Assembly: GCF_016587375.1 (NCBI RefSeq)
Contig: NZ_BNJG01000002.1
Coordinates: forward strand, 1,860,001-1,924,000
Source: Ktedonobacter robiniae
Lineage (GTDB): Bacteria; Chloroflexota; Ktedonobacteria; Ktedonobacterales; Ktedonobacteraceae
Length of the DNA stretch: 64,000 bases
Reading direction: 5' to 3'
In this document: in pieces, positions 7,009 through 16,724 of the stretch
Layout: each line of letters starts with the position of its first letter
How positions within the stretch are numbered: position 1 is the stretch's first letter
Position numbers and translations under genes: made by a program
Notes under the pieces: model-generated
Database searches by the model: none
Seen by the model: the letters and a program-made list of their open reading frames with translations, nothing else
Told to the model about the DNA's origin: nothing

Positions 7009-10000
7009 GGATACGTTACAAATGTCAGTTCTGCTGCTTTTCAAGCAACAAGTGCTATTTCGGCCAGACGCTATTGCCGTTACATTCGAGGATATTTCAT
7101 TAACATATGTAGGATTAAATAAACAAGCCAACCGATTAGCGCACTATCTACAACGGCAAGGGATCGGTCCTGAGTCACTAGTTGGCATTGCCATCGAGCG
7201 CTCTCCAGATATGCTCATTGCGCTCCTCGCTGTCCTCAAAACGGGCGCAGCCTATGTTCCTCTTGATCCTACTTATCCTTCAGAGCGACTCTCTTTTATG
7301 TTGCATGATGCTCACATTTCTCTCTTGCTCACGCATCAACACCTCACAGCTCAACTTCCTGTCTCATCTTTGCCTCTGCTTTCACTGGACCTCATCTGGC
7401 CTGCTATCGCCGATGAGTCTTCAGAGGATCTCTCGTTGACGATCTCTCCACACAATCTGGCCTATATCATCTATACATCCGGCTCAACTGGCCAGCCCAA
7501 AGGGGTGCAAATCACACATGGTGGCCTCTATGCTCTCGCCTCTACGCAGCAGGAGATTTTTGCTATCCAGCCCCAGGACCGCATTCTACAATTTGCCTCT
7601 CTGAGCTTCGATGCCTCAGTCTTCGAGATATGTCTGGCCTTGATGGCTGGCGCGACCCTCGTACTGGCGACGCGTGAGGCTTTGCTACCGGGCAAGAATC
7701 TCCAAGACGTTCTTGAGCAGTACGCGATCACGCATGCAACGCTTCCCCCGTCAGTTCTAGCCTCCCTCACCAGCGATCAGCTCCCTTGCCTGCACACAGT
7801 CATTTCGGCTGGGGAATTGCTCTCCAGAGGACTGGCAAACCAGCTGGTGAAAACACATCGTCTCTACAATGCCTATGGCCCTACGGAGGCGACCGTCTGG
7901 GCTACGGGGGCTTATTATACATCCTACACATCCGCTCAGGACCAGCCACCACTCATTGGGCCGGCGATCAACCATGTTCAGACGCATGTGCTCAATGAGC
8001 AACTTCAACCGGTTTCTATCGGAGCTTCCGGTGAACTCTATCTGGGGGGACCCGGCATCGCTCGTGGCTATCGCAACCAGGCGGCATTAACGGCCGAACG
8101 CTTCATCCCCGATCCGTTCAGCAAGGAAGCTGGGACCCGGCTCTACAAAACGGGCGATCTGGTACGCGTTCACGCAGATGGGGCACTGGAGTTTCTGGGT
8201 CGCCTCGATCATCAGGTGAAGATTCGCGGTTTCCGCATTGAACCAGATGAGATTCAGTTGCTTCTCAATACCCATCCCTCTGTTCAGCAAAGTCTTGTGG
8301 TTGCGCAAAAAGATGCATCTGGCTACCAGTCCTTAACCGCCTATGTTATTCCTCATCCTGAGAATGCTTCAGATAAAGATGCGCTACGAGCGTATCTTCA
8401 ACAACGGTTACCAGACTATATGCTTCCTTCTCGCTTTACCTTTCTACAAGCCTTCCCTCTCACACCAAATGGGAAAATTGATCGACATGTGCTCATACAA
8501 CCTACGACCTTAGATCAATCACCCGAAACAGACCTGGAAGGGCCACGTACTTCTATTGAAAAAAATTTACTGGCGCTATGGACACGGTTATTGGGTATTG
8601 CACACATTGGAGTACACGATTCGTTTTTTACTATCGGCGGCCACTCATTAATCGCGGCACAAATGACGGCCAGAATATATGATCTTTTCCAGATCGAAGT
8701 GCCCTTGCAAATATTCTTTGCGTTGCCAACCATTGCCAAAATGGCAAGATATATCGAGGAAGCACTGCATAACAAAACACAAGTATCACTGCCGCCTATT
8801 ACAAAACGCCCGCACACACACACAGCCCCGCTATCCTTTACACAGCAACGTTTATGGTTTCTGGACCAATTAGAAGTTGCCAGGCCAGCATATATCGTCC
8901 CTGTTGCACTCCATTTACGTGGTTCACTGCAACTCGCCGTGCTCAATAAGAGTATCAATCACATCATACAACGACATGAGATCTTACGAACGGTTTTTCC
9001 TGATGACCGAGGGCAAGCGTTCCAGTCCATAGCACCTTATCGACCAATCATACCTCTCATGATTGAGCTTAGCACCCATGATGGTACAGAAAAAAAGCAG
9101 CAGGTGCAACAGATCATTACTCAGGAAATTCACAGACCCTTTGATCTAGCACATGGCCCATTATTACGCGTCATGCTCCTCCGGCTGGATGACCACGAGC
9201 ACATACTTCTCCTGACAATGCACCATATCATCACTGATGATTGGTCAATAGATATTTTCCTTCACGAGTTTACTTCTTTCTATAGTAGTTTTGTACAAAA
9301 CAAAGAACCACATTTGCCGGAGCTTTCCGTACAGTATGCAGACGTCGCACACTGGCAACAAGCACACCATCAACAGGCGAAATTCACAGAACAAAGCTCC
9401 TATTGGAAACAACAACTCCAGGGACTCCCCCCAGTCCTGACACTTCCAGGTGAGCGTTCACGCCCTCCGATCCCGTCCTTTCAGGGCGCCAGTCTACCAT
9501 TTCTTCTTTCTCCACAGACTTCACAGCATGTACGCGCGCTCGCACAACGTGAACAGGTCACCGTATTTATGGTCTTACTGGCAGCATTTCAGACCCTACT
9601 CTATCGCTACAGTGACCAGCGTGATATTGCGGTAGGAACGCCAATTGCTCATCGTTTTAGAACTGAACTTGAATCTTTACTAGGATTCTTCGCTAACACA
9701 CTGGTAATACGCACCCATCCGGCAGCCGATATGCCTTTTCTGGATTTTTTACACCATGTCCGCAATGTCATCCTGGAGGCCTATGCTCATCAAGATCTGC
9801 CCTTTGAACAGCTTGTAGAATTGCTGCAACCTCAACGTAGTTTAAGTCACAACCCACTTTTTCAGATCATGTTCCTTTTCCAGAATCAGACCCTTCACCT
9901 TGATGAGTCAACCATACCAGAGCTTGAAGTGCGGCAACTGGAAGTTCACACTGAAACCATACAATGCGATCTCCAATTAGAGATGATAGAAACACCCCAT

Positions 10001-13000
10001 GGAATTTCTGGCGTGTTCCGCTATGCGGTTGATCTATTTGATACATCAACCATCACCTATATGGTGGCTCATTTTCAATGTCTTCTGAACACAGTCGTGG
10101 TACACCCAACCAATCCTCTTGCGATGCTCTCTTTTTTAACGGTTGAAGAAAATCAGGCATTCTCCACATGGCAGACAACACAAATCTCCTCCTCTCCCAA
10201 TAATCAATGCCTTCATCAGATTATAGAAGCGCAGGTGGAACTGACACCCGACGCAATTGCAGTTCAGTTTGAGCATACGACTCTGACCTATCGTGCTCTC
10301 AATGAGCGTGCAAATCAAATCGCACATTACTTACGCTCATTCGGAGTCGGACCTGATGTCCTTGTAGGTATATGTATGACACGTTCTCTCGATATGATAC
10401 TTGGCTTACTGGGAATCATGAAGGCCGGCGGTGCCTATGTTCCGCTGGACCCGGACTATCCCGCTGCACGCTTGCAATGGATGATGCAGGAGATCCACGC
10501 ACCGGTACTGCTCTTACAAAAGAATGTACAGCTATCTCTGCCTGACACAACAATCACAGCAATCTACCTGGAGGATGCCTGGGAGACAATCTCTACCTAT
10601 GCAATTACCAATCCAGATGTGATGACCCATCCTGATAATCTCATCTATACGATCTACACGTCCGGGTCTACGGGACAGCCAAAAGGTGTGATGAATACGC
10701 ACCGTGGCCTGTGTAACCGCCTGAACTGGATGCAAGAGACCTATGCACTTACCTCAACAGATCAGGTTTTACAGAAAACGCCTTTTAGCTTTGATGTGTC
10801 TGTCTGGGAACTCTTCTGGCCCTTACTCTCTGGAGCACGCCTGGTCATCGCACCACCCGGCACACAACGTGATTGCCTGGCTCTTTTTCATCTCATTACC
10901 CAGCAATGCATTACCATAGTCCATTTCGTTCCTTCTATGCTACAGGCCTGCCTGGACACGCCGGGTATGGACCGCTGCGTATCATTACGGCACGTCTTTT
11001 GTAGCGGCGAAGCATTGTCAACACATCATCAACGGCGTTTTTTCCACTGCCTCCCGTCGACAAAGCTTCACAATCTTTATGGTCCCACTGAAGCTGCCAT
11101 AGACGTGACCTTCTGGGAATGCAGCCAGACATCCGAGCTTGACTATGTTCCGATTGGCCATCCCATTGCCAACACACACCTATATATACTCGATACTCAG
11201 GGTCAAATCGCTCCAGTCGGCAAACCAGGGGAAATCGCTATTGCAGGTGTCGGGCTCGCTCGTGGCTATCTCAATCGTCCAGACCTCACGGCCGAGCGGT
11301 TCCTGCCTGATCCCTTTAGTGATCATCCCAACGCTCGTCTGTATTACACTGGTGACCTGGCATGTTATCAAGCCAATGGAAGTATCAAATTCCTTGGCCG
11401 AATTGACCATCAAATCAAACTCCGTGGTTTTCGCATCGAGCCAGCAGAGATTGAAGCCACACTCTTAACGCATCCCCTGGTCCGGGAATGTCTCGTTCTG
11501 GCGAAAGAAGATAACGACAACATGCCCGCCTTAGTGGCATATGTGGTAATAACCAGCACCCCACCAGATTGGATAGAGACACTGCGTCAGGCACTCAAAC
11601 ACCAACTCCCTGCCTATATGGTTCCGGCTCATTTCGTTTCGCTACCCGCCTTCCCACTCACAATAAGCGGTAAGATAGATCGTCTGGCACTCCCAGATCC
11701 ATCACTCACGATCACAAGCCCTCCCGCGACGCAGGCACCCTCGTTGACGACTCTTGAGCAAAAACTCATACACCTCTGGCAAGAAGTATTACATCGAGAG
11801 CAAGTCGGGCCTCATGATAACTTTTTCGATCTTGGTGGTCATTCCCTGCTGATTATACGCGTTCAAAGAGAACTGCAGCAGCGCTTCAAGCTGGATGTTT
11901 CGGTGCTCGACCTTTTCGCATATCCAACCATCAATGCTCTGGCTACGTTTCTTTCTTCTTCGCAACAAACGGCACCTCAACAATCTTCTTCCTTGAGAGA
12001 GACGCCTGAAACACTGGCAACGCGAGAACCACAGGATAGCAGCAATGAGCCGATTGCGATTATCGGTCTCGCCGGTCGCTTTCCGGGCGCTAAAAATATT
12101 GCTGAGTTCTGGCAAAATCTGCGCAATGGGGTTGAAAGCATTTCCTTTTTTACCGATGAAGAACTGAAAAACGCTGGCATTGATGCTCAGATACTGCAAT
12201 CTCCCCTGTATGTCAAAGTGAACGCGTTCATAGATGACATTGATCTTTTTGATGCTTCTTTCTTTGGCTACAGCCCCAGGGAGGCCGAGACAATAGATCC
12301 ACAGCAGCGTCTTTTTCTGGAATGCGCCTGGGAGGCCCTTGAGCATGCAGGCTACGGGAACACAGACTATCGGGGATCGGTTGGACTTTTCGCTGGCGTC
12401 AGTTCAAGTAGCTATCTTCCGTTCTATCCTGAAACTCACGCGCAGTCGGAACATTTCTCCGATAACTTCCAGATTCAATTAGGCAATGAAAAGGATTTTC
12501 TGGCCACCCGTACATCCTATAAGCTCAACCTTCGCGGGCCAGCGATCACGATTCAAACTGCTTGCTCAACATCACTGGTGGCGGTCCACCTGGCGTGTCA
12601 GAGCCTACGCAATAACGAGAGTTCACTGGCCCTGGCCGGTGGGTGTTCTATTCGTATTCCACAAACCACAGGATACTGGTATCAGGAAGGGGGGATTGCC
12701 TCCCCCGATGGACATTGCCGGGCATTTGATGCTCAGGCACAGGGAAGTGTCGGTGGCGATGGACTGGGTGTCGTTGTGCTCAAACGGCTATCTGCTGCTC
12801 TCCAGGATGGTGACACAATTCATGCAGTCATCCGAGGCTCTGCGATCAACAACGATGGAGCCGCCAAGGTGAGTTATACGGCTCCTGGCTTGCAAGGACA
12901 GGTGCATGTGATTACGAAGGCGCTACAGCAAGCGGCAATAGATCCTGACACCATCGGCTATATTGAGACACACGGTACCGGGACGCCGCTGGGAGACTCC

Positions 13001-16000
13001 ATAGAATTTGCAGCATTAAAACAGGCGTATGGCTCTGTTATGACAAAAAAGAACGGATGTGCGCTTGGCTCAGTGAAGACGAACATCGGGCATCTGGATG
13101 CTGCTGCAGGTATTGCGGGATTCATCAAAACCATTCTGATACTCAAACACAGAGAGATTCCGGCCAGTTTGCACTTTGAAACCCCCAATCCACTGATTGA
13201 TTTTGCAGAGAGTCCTTTTTACGTCAATACCTTATTGGCCCCCTGGCAATCAACCACCCATCTGCGCAGAGCTGCGGTGAGTTCGTTCGGCATCGGAGGC
13301 ACGAATGCTCATGTCATTCTGGAAAACGCCCCCCCAGAACAGGAACCATTAGCGCCTACAAAAACACCATCAGACAATTCCTGGCAAGTATTGACGCTTT
13401 CAGCCAGAAGCATAGCTGCGCTGGAGTCAATGACAACACGTCTCCTGACCTACATCCAGGAACATCCATTCTTGTCACTCAATGATATCGCCTACACACT
13501 ACACGTAGGTCGACAGGCTTTCGCCCACCGACGTATACTGCTCTGTCAACAGCGCAATGACACACTCCAGACCCTCTCAATACACACTCCAGAGCGTGTC
13601 TACACCGATCATTGGAACGAGAGCACACCATCACTGGTCTGGATCTTTCCCGGTCAGGGCTCACAATATGCCTCTATGACAGCTCAGTTGTATCAGCACG
13701 AACCTGTATTTCGCGTCTCGATTGATCAATGTGCGGAGATCCTTCGCCCTCGATTAGGACTGGACATACGGTCACTTCTGTATCCTGCTGAATATCCAGA
13801 CACGGAAACGCCCAGAAACCTTGATGAAACATGGCTTACGCAACCCATACTCTTTACGGTCGAGTATTCCCTGGCACAACTCTGGTATTCCCATGGCATT
13901 ACACCACAGGCAATGCTTGGTCATAGCCTTGGCGAATATGTGGCAGCTTGCCTTGCTCAGGTTCTCTCACTTGAGGATGCCTTGCTGCTCGTAGCCGACC
14001 GTGGTCAGCTCATGCAACAATTACCACCAGGAGCAATGGTCTCTATCGCTCTTTCTGCCGAAGAGGCTCAAGCATTTTTGGATGAGCATATTTCACTGGC
14101 CGCGATTAATGCTCCCCAAAAATGTGTCCTTGCTGGTCCAATTGCCAGGATCGACACCCTCATACGACGTCTGTCCCAACAAGGCATTGCCTATCAACGC
14201 CTGAAAAACTCCCATGCTTTTCATTCGCCAATGATGGAACCGATGCTCGATGCATTCGCCTCACGGCTACGCCAGATTCAATTGCAGTCACCAGAGATAC
14301 CGTATATCTCTAATCTTACCGGCACCTGGATTACGCCAGAACAAGCGACGGATCCAATGTACTGGGTACAACACACCCGGCAGTGTGTCCAATTTGCTCA
14401 GGGGGTACAAACGCTCTTCCAGGAACCCTTACCGCTCCTGCTGGAAGTCGGTCCAGGACATACACTCACTTCATTGGTCAGGCAGCATAGCTTGATGAGT
14501 CACGCGCTGGTATTGCCTTCACTTCCAGCAGCGCAAACGACAGAATCTGAACTGCTTACCCATTACACAACGCTGGGTCGATTATGGCTCCGTGGCGTCT
14601 CTATCGATTGGTCGATCTTCCACACCCACCAGCACCAGCGACGAGTTCCGCTACCAACGTATCCTTTTGAACGTCAGCGCTATTGGATTGAGTCTGCGCC
14701 ACGAGAAAAGGAACAACAAAATACGCACAGCGCGAGTACGCAAAAAGCCGCGCTGTCCGACTGGTTCTACATTCCCACCTGGAAACGTGCCCCGCTCTAC
14801 CTGGACTATGCGCATAAGCAAACGAGCATACCATCAACATGCTGGGTAGTATTTAGCGATCCGGAAACAAGCACGCAGAGCATGGTGCAAGCCCTACGGG
14901 AGAACCAACAACAGGTCATAGAAATTCGTGTAGGAGAGCGCTTTACCAGGCAAGGCGATGCCTTGTATCTGCTGGACCCTCGTTCACGCTCCGATTACGA
15001 TGCACTATTCCACGAGCTCCAGTTGACTGATCGCTGGCCGCACAATATTGTGCATGCCTGGTCTATGACCTATGCATTCGAGGCCGAACCGCTTGATCCA
15101 CATAGTATGCGCATACACAGTATTCAGGAGCGTGGATTCTTGAGCCTGCTCTACACCATTCAAGCCATTGACCAGGCACAACAAACAATACCGATACATA
15201 TCACGGTCATTTCAAATGCAACACAAACTGTCACAGGCTCCGAGTCTATTGTGCCAGAGAAGGCGACACTTGGTGGTATCTGTAAAGTTATACCACAAGA
15301 GTATCCTTTCCTCACCTGCACGTATATCGATCTTGATCAATCTGTACCCCAGAGCAGACAGCTACAAAGGCAACAGGCGCAACTCCATGCAGAGCTGCTA
15401 GCGCCGACGACTGATCCTATTGTGGCCTATCGAGGAGATCAGCGCTGGGTTCAGTTATACGAGCCAACGCACCTTGATACCGCAATAACAGACCATGTAT
15501 GCCTGCGCGAGAAAGGCACCTATCTCATCATCGGCGGCCTGGGTCAGATTGGACTGGCGATGGCAGAATATCTTGTCCGGCAAAAGCACGCTAGAATTGT
15601 TCTGATTGGACGCAGTCCTTTGCCCGAAAGAGCTCAATGGGAGTCCTGCCTCTCCAATCATGATATGCCTGAGAGCGAGATACGAAAAATTCAGACGTTA
15701 CAACGCCTGGAAAGCTATGGGGCAGAGATACTTACACTCTCAGCGGACGCAGCCAACGAAGAGCAGATGCGTTCGGCTCTGGCGCAGGCTGAAGACCAAT
15801 TTGGTACGATACATGGTGTCATTTATGCTGCCGGAGCCCGTCCAGAGCAAATCTTCTATACTATTCACGATACAAACACCCATATCTATGATGCACAGAT
15901 GGAAGCAAAAATTCATGGAGTACTGGTGCTAGAGCGTCTACTGCGTGACAGAAATGTGGACTTCTGTCTCCTCAACTCATCGCTTTCGTCCATCTTAGGT

Positions 16001-16696
16001 GGCCTGGGCTTTGCAGCCTATACCGCGGTCAATCTCTTCCTCGATGCATTCGTATCGCAGCAGACAGCTCAGACCTCGACCCGCTGGATTAGCGTCAACT
16101 GGGATGGATGGCAATTTGAGCAGGAATCTACCAATAAAACGCTGCTTGACACACGCCTGGCACATCTTGCCTTGACTCCTGATGAAGGGATCGACGCATG
16201 GCTACGCATTCTCTCGACTGACTTCCTGACACAAGTGATTGTCTCAACAGGAAACCTCGAGGAACGTGTCACACAATGGATCAGGCAGAAGCGCCAACCC
16301 TTACTTCCGCAGCCAGCGCCCAGATCAATTGACACATCCCATACGAGACCAGAGCTACAGACTGCCTATGTGGCACCTCGCAATGAGATAGAACAAACTA
16401 TTGTAGAAATCTGGCAGACATTGCTGGGTATTGAGCCTATTGGCGTCTACGATAACTTTTTAGAGCTAGGCGGCCATTCGTTGCTGGCGACCCGCGTACT
16501 GACCCGGATACAAGAATTGCTTCATGCAGAACTTTCTTTGCGCTCACTCCTGGAAACACCGACTGTCGCCGGAGTGGCAGAACACGTGATCCAATCCCTC
16601 ACGGCACACATTGACGATAGCGAGACTGAACAGCTTCTAGCTGAACTTGATGCCCTCACCGATGAAGAGGTCGAGGCATTTCTCGCCCAGGAGTAG
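7007..16696 (+). CDS. hybrid NRPS-PKS, A-T-C-A-T-KS-AT-KR-T
   Basis: 3229 aa. Domains: A1 (~1-500; YTSGSTGQPKG near 156, NGKIDR near 488); T1 (Ser 547); C2 (~608-1040; HHIITDDWS near 739, with D for the usual G of HHxxxDG); A2 (~1069-1560); T2 (Ser 1613); KS (~1681-2110; Cys 1853, His 1989, His 2029); AT (~2200-2500; GHSLGEY with Ser 2307, HAFHS near 2403, a malonyl-CoA signature); KR (GGLGQIG near 2843, Tyr 3005); T3 (Ser 3158). Pocket codes by GrsA alignment: A1 DAFTIAAVWK (aromatic-like, substrate uncertain); A2 DVWHFSLIDK (serine). There is no starter C domain, so chain initiation is a free aminoacyl unit. No DH or ER, so the polyketide step should leave a beta-hydroxyl. The acidic C-terminal helix may dock NRPS 2. 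AAGGAG lies 12 nt before the ATG. Confidence 0.95.
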   Translation: MDTLQMSVLLLFKQQVLFRPDAIAVTFEDISLTYVGLNKQANRLAHYLQRQGIGPESLVGIAIERSPDMLIALLAVLKTGAAYVPLDPTYPSERLSFMLHDAHISLLLTHQHLTAQLPVSSLPLLSLDLIWPAIADESSEDLSLTISPHNLAYIIYTSGSTGQPKGVQITHGGLYALASTQQEIFAIQPQDRILQFASLSFDASVFEICLALMAGATLVLATREALLPGKNLQDVLEQYAITHATLPPSVLASLTSDQLPCLHTVISAGELLSRGLANQLVKTHRLYNAYGPTEATVWATGAYYTSYTSAQDQPPLIGPAINHVQTHVLNEQLQPVSIGASGELYLGGPGIARGYRNQAALTAERFIPDPFSKEAGTRLYKTGDLVRVHADGALEFLGRLDHQVKIRGFRIEPDEIQLLLNTHPSVQQSLVVAQKDASGYQSLTAYVIPHPENASDKDALRAYLQQRLPDYMLPSRFTFLQAFPLTPNGKIDRHVLIQPTTLDQSPETDLEGPRTSIEKNLLALWTRLLGIAHIGVHDSFFTIGGHSLIAAQMTARIYDLFQIEVPLQIFFALPTIAKMARYIEEALHNKTQVSLPPITKRPHTHTAPLSFTQQRLWFLDQLEVARPAYIVPVALHLRGSLQLAVLNKSINHIIQRHEILRTVFPDDRGQAFQSIAPYRPIIPLMIELSTHDGTEKKQQVQQIITQEIHRPFDLAHGPLLRVMLLRLDDHEHILLLTMHHIITDDWSIDIFLHEFTSFYSSFVQNKEPHLPELSVQYADVAHWQQAHHQQAKFTEQSSYWKQQLQGLPPVLTLPGERSRPPIPSFQGASLPFLLSPQTSQHVRALAQREQVTVFMVLLAAFQTLLYRYSDQRDIAVGTPIAHRFRTELESLLGFFANTLVIRTHPAADMPFLDFLHHVRNVILEAYAHQDLPFEQLVELLQPQRSLSHNPLFQIMFLFQNQTLHLDESTIPELEVRQLEVHTETIQCDLQLEMIETPHGISGVFRYAVDLFDTSTITYMVAHFQCLLNTVVVHPTNPLAMLSFLTVEENQAFSTWQTTQISSSPNNQCLHQIIEAQVELTPDAIAVQFEHTTLTYRALNERANQIAHYLRSFGVGPDVLVGICMTRSLDMILGLLGIMKAGGAYVPLDPDYPAARLQWMMQEIHAPVLLLQKNVQLSLPDTTITAIYLEDAWETISTYAITNPDVMTHPDNLIYTIYTSGSTGQPKGVMNTHRGLCNRLNWMQETYALTSTDQVLQKTPFSFDVSVWELFWPLLSGARLVIAPPGTQRDCLALFHLITQQCITIVHFVPSMLQACLDTPGMDRCVSLRHVFCSGEALSTHHQRRFFHCLPSTKLHNLYGPTEAAIDVTFWECSQTSELDYVPIGHPIANTHLYILDTQGQIAPVGKPGEIAIAGVGLARGYLNRPDLTAERFLPDPFSDHPNARLYYTGDLACYQANGSIKFLGRIDHQIKLRGFRIEPAEIEATLLTHPLVRECLVLAKEDNDNMPALVAYVVITSTPPDWIETLRQALKHQLPAYMVPAHFVSLPAFPLTISGKIDRLALPDPSLTITSPPATQAPSLTTLEQKLIHLWQEVLHREQVGPHDNFFDLGGHSLLIIRVQRELQQRFKLDVSVLDLFAYPTINALATFLSSSQQTAPQQSSSLRETPETLATREPQDSSNEPIAIIGLAGRFPGAKNIAEFWQNLRNGVESISFFTDEELKNAGIDAQILQSPLYVKVNAFIDDIDLFDASFFGYSPREAETIDPQQRLFLECAWEALEHAGYGNTDYRGSVGLFAGVSSSSYLPFYPETHAQSEHFSDNFQIQLGNEKDFLATRTSYKLNLRGPAITIQTACSTSLVAVHLACQSLRNNESSLALAGGCSIRIPQTTGYWYQEGGIASPDGHCRAFDAQAQGSVGGDGLGVVVLKRLSAALQDGDTIHAVIRGSAINNDGAAKVSYTAPGLQGQVHVITKALQQAAIDPDTIGYIETHGTGTPLGDSIEFAALKQAYGSVMTKKNGCALGSVKTNIGHLDAAAGIAGFIKTILILKHREIPASLHFETPNPLIDFAESPFYVNTLLAPWQSTTHLRRAAVSSFGIGGTNAHVILENAPPEQEPLAPTKTPSDNSWQVLTLSARSIAALESMTTRLLTYIQEHPFLSLNDIAYTLHVGRQAFAHRRILLCQQRNDTLQTLSIHTPERVYTDHWNESTPSLVWIFPGQGSQYASMTAQLYQHEPVFRVSIDQCAEILRPRLGLDIRSLLYPAEYPDTETPRNLDETWLTQPILFTVEYSLAQLWYSHGITPQAMLGHSLGEYVAACLAQVLSLEDALLLVADRGQLMQQLPPGAMVSIALSAEEAQAFLDEHISLAAINAPQKCVLAGPIARIDTLIRRLSQQGIAYQRLKNSHAFHSPMMEPMLDAFASRLRQIQLQSPEIPYISNLTGTWITPEQATDPMYWVQHTRQCVQFAQGVQTLFQEPLPLLLEVGPGHTLTSLVRQHSLMSHALVLPSLPAAQTTESELLTHYTTLGRLWLRGVSIDWSIFHTHQHQRRVPLPTYPFERQRYWIESAPREKEQQNTHSASTQKAALSDWFYIPTWKRAPLYLDYAHKQTSIPSTCWVVFSDPETSTQSMVQALRENQQQVIEIRVGERFTRQGDALYLLDPRSRSDYDALFHELQLTDRWPHNIVHAWSMTYAFEAEPLDPHSMRIHSIQERGFLSLLYTIQAIDQAQQTIPIHITVISNATQTVTGSESIVPEKATLGGICKVIPQEYPFLTCTYIDLDQSVPQSRQLQRQQAQLHAELLAPTTDPIVAYRGDQRWVQLYEPTHLDTAITDHVCLREKGTYLIIGGLGQIGLAMAEYLVRQKHARIVLIGRSPLPERAQWESCLSNHDMPESEIRKIQTLQRLESYGAEILTLSADAANEEQMRSALAQAEDQFGTIHGVIYAAGARPEQIFYTIHDTNTHIYDAQMEAKIHGVLVLERLLRDRNVDFCLLNSSLSSILGGLGFAAYTAVNLFLDAFVSQQTAQTSTRWISVNWDGWQFEQESTNKTLLDTRLAHLALTPDEGIDAWLRILSTDFLTQVIVSTGNLEERVTQWIRQKRQPLLPQPAPRSIDTSHTRPELQTAYVAPRNEIEQTIVEIWQTLLGIEPIGVYDNFLELGGHSLLATRVLTRIQELLHAELSLRSLLETPTVAGVAEHVIQSLTAHIDDSETEQLLAELDALTDEEVEAFLAQE

Positions 16697-16724
16697 AAAA
16701 AGATCCAAAGGAGCCTGACATATC

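Noticed and set aside
7182..16335. Many 60-185 codon open frames on the other frames and strand inside the NRPS-PKS genes
   Set aside because: They lie entirely within strongly conserved NRPS/PKS domains, lack ribosome-binding sites and encode low-quality sequence; shadows of the real genes.
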